Source: Acidobacteriaceae bacterium (GTDB taxonomy: Bacteria > Acidobacteriota > Terriglobia > Terriglobales > Acidobacteriaceae). Taken from it: 41,955 nt of DNA. A model generated the notes under the pieces. It did not search any database and was not told the DNA's origin. It saw nothing but the letters and a program-made list of their open reading frames with translations. The position numbers were made by a program, and so were the translations under genes. Positions 41,870-41,955 of the stretch are shown here, piece after piece (within the stretch, counting starts at the first letter, position 1; each line of letters starts with the position of its first letter). The stretch covers positions 1 to 41,955 of the forward strand of contig JANYBT010000146.1 in the NCBI GenBank assembly GCA_025360645.1. Direction: 5' to 3'.

Positions 41870-41955
41870 CCCTTGTTCTCCTCGATGCTCCTTCGACCGA
41901 ACCGCGCCGTCTTCGAGCTAGCCTACCAGCTTCTCGCGGCTGCAAATTTAGCGTC

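Overview
The window reads like a GC-rich bacterial chromosome, most probably an acidobacterium (Acidobacteriota, Terriglobia/Koribacter type). That is an inference from gene content and protein style: a TIGR03118-like secreted protein, Ig/FN3/FAS1 secreted proteins, a small helical protein and a small 'FPVISVTDDL' membrane protein of types I associate with this phylum, and KorDABC. No rRNA or other decisive marker is present. About 45 genes or gene remnants and one tRNA can be supported. No phage, intact insertion sequence or CRISPR array was seen.

0.4-7.1 kb: a compact acyl-CoA module (glutaryl-CoA dehydrogenase on the minus strand; thiolase, 3-hydroxybutyryl-CoA dehydrogenase and enoyl-CoA hydratase on the plus strand). 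Together these can take glutaryl-CoA through crotonyl-CoA to two acetyl-CoA. Remnants of two toxin-antitoxin (TA) modules flank the dehydrogenase. Next come an unusual glyoxalase-like/lumazine synthase fusion (ribH) and nusB, arranged tail to tail and sharing a CTAG stop.

7.1-14.7 kb: a large surface lipoprotein coupled to nusB, a secreted prolyl oligopeptidase, tRNA-Phe with a good promoter, an orphan fliM, a secreted fasciclin protein with a strong terminator, and a small secreted FN3 protein.

14.9-18.3 kb: trpF-trpB-trpA on the minus strand. trpB and trpA are separated by an opposite-strand BrnT/BrnA TA module whose toxin has an in-frame stop, plus a possible HigA fragment.

18.4-30.6 kb: a CzcCBA-type RND efflux operon (outer membrane factor, adaptor, pump) preceded by a small membrane protein; an orphan CpaE-like ATPase with a secreted Ig-like protein; an MFS exporter; a TIGR03118-like secreted protein; and a DUF5677-like gene with an apparent early nonsense codon.

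30.7-41.9 kb: a long co-directional minus-strand block. In transcription order it holds cofG, a 44-bp tandem repeat array, cofD-cofC-cofE-cofH-npdG (coenzyme F420 synthesis and F420:NADP oxidoreductase), a three-gene osmoprotectant-type ABC importer, and korD-korA-korB-korC (2-oxoacid:ferredoxin oxidoreductase). cofG and cofH are separate genes, and cofE has no FbiB-type reductase domain, so the route to mature F420 is not fully explained by this cluster. Several start codons are GTG or TTG, and many junctions are 4-base ATGA/GTGA overlaps, which indicates tight translational coupling.
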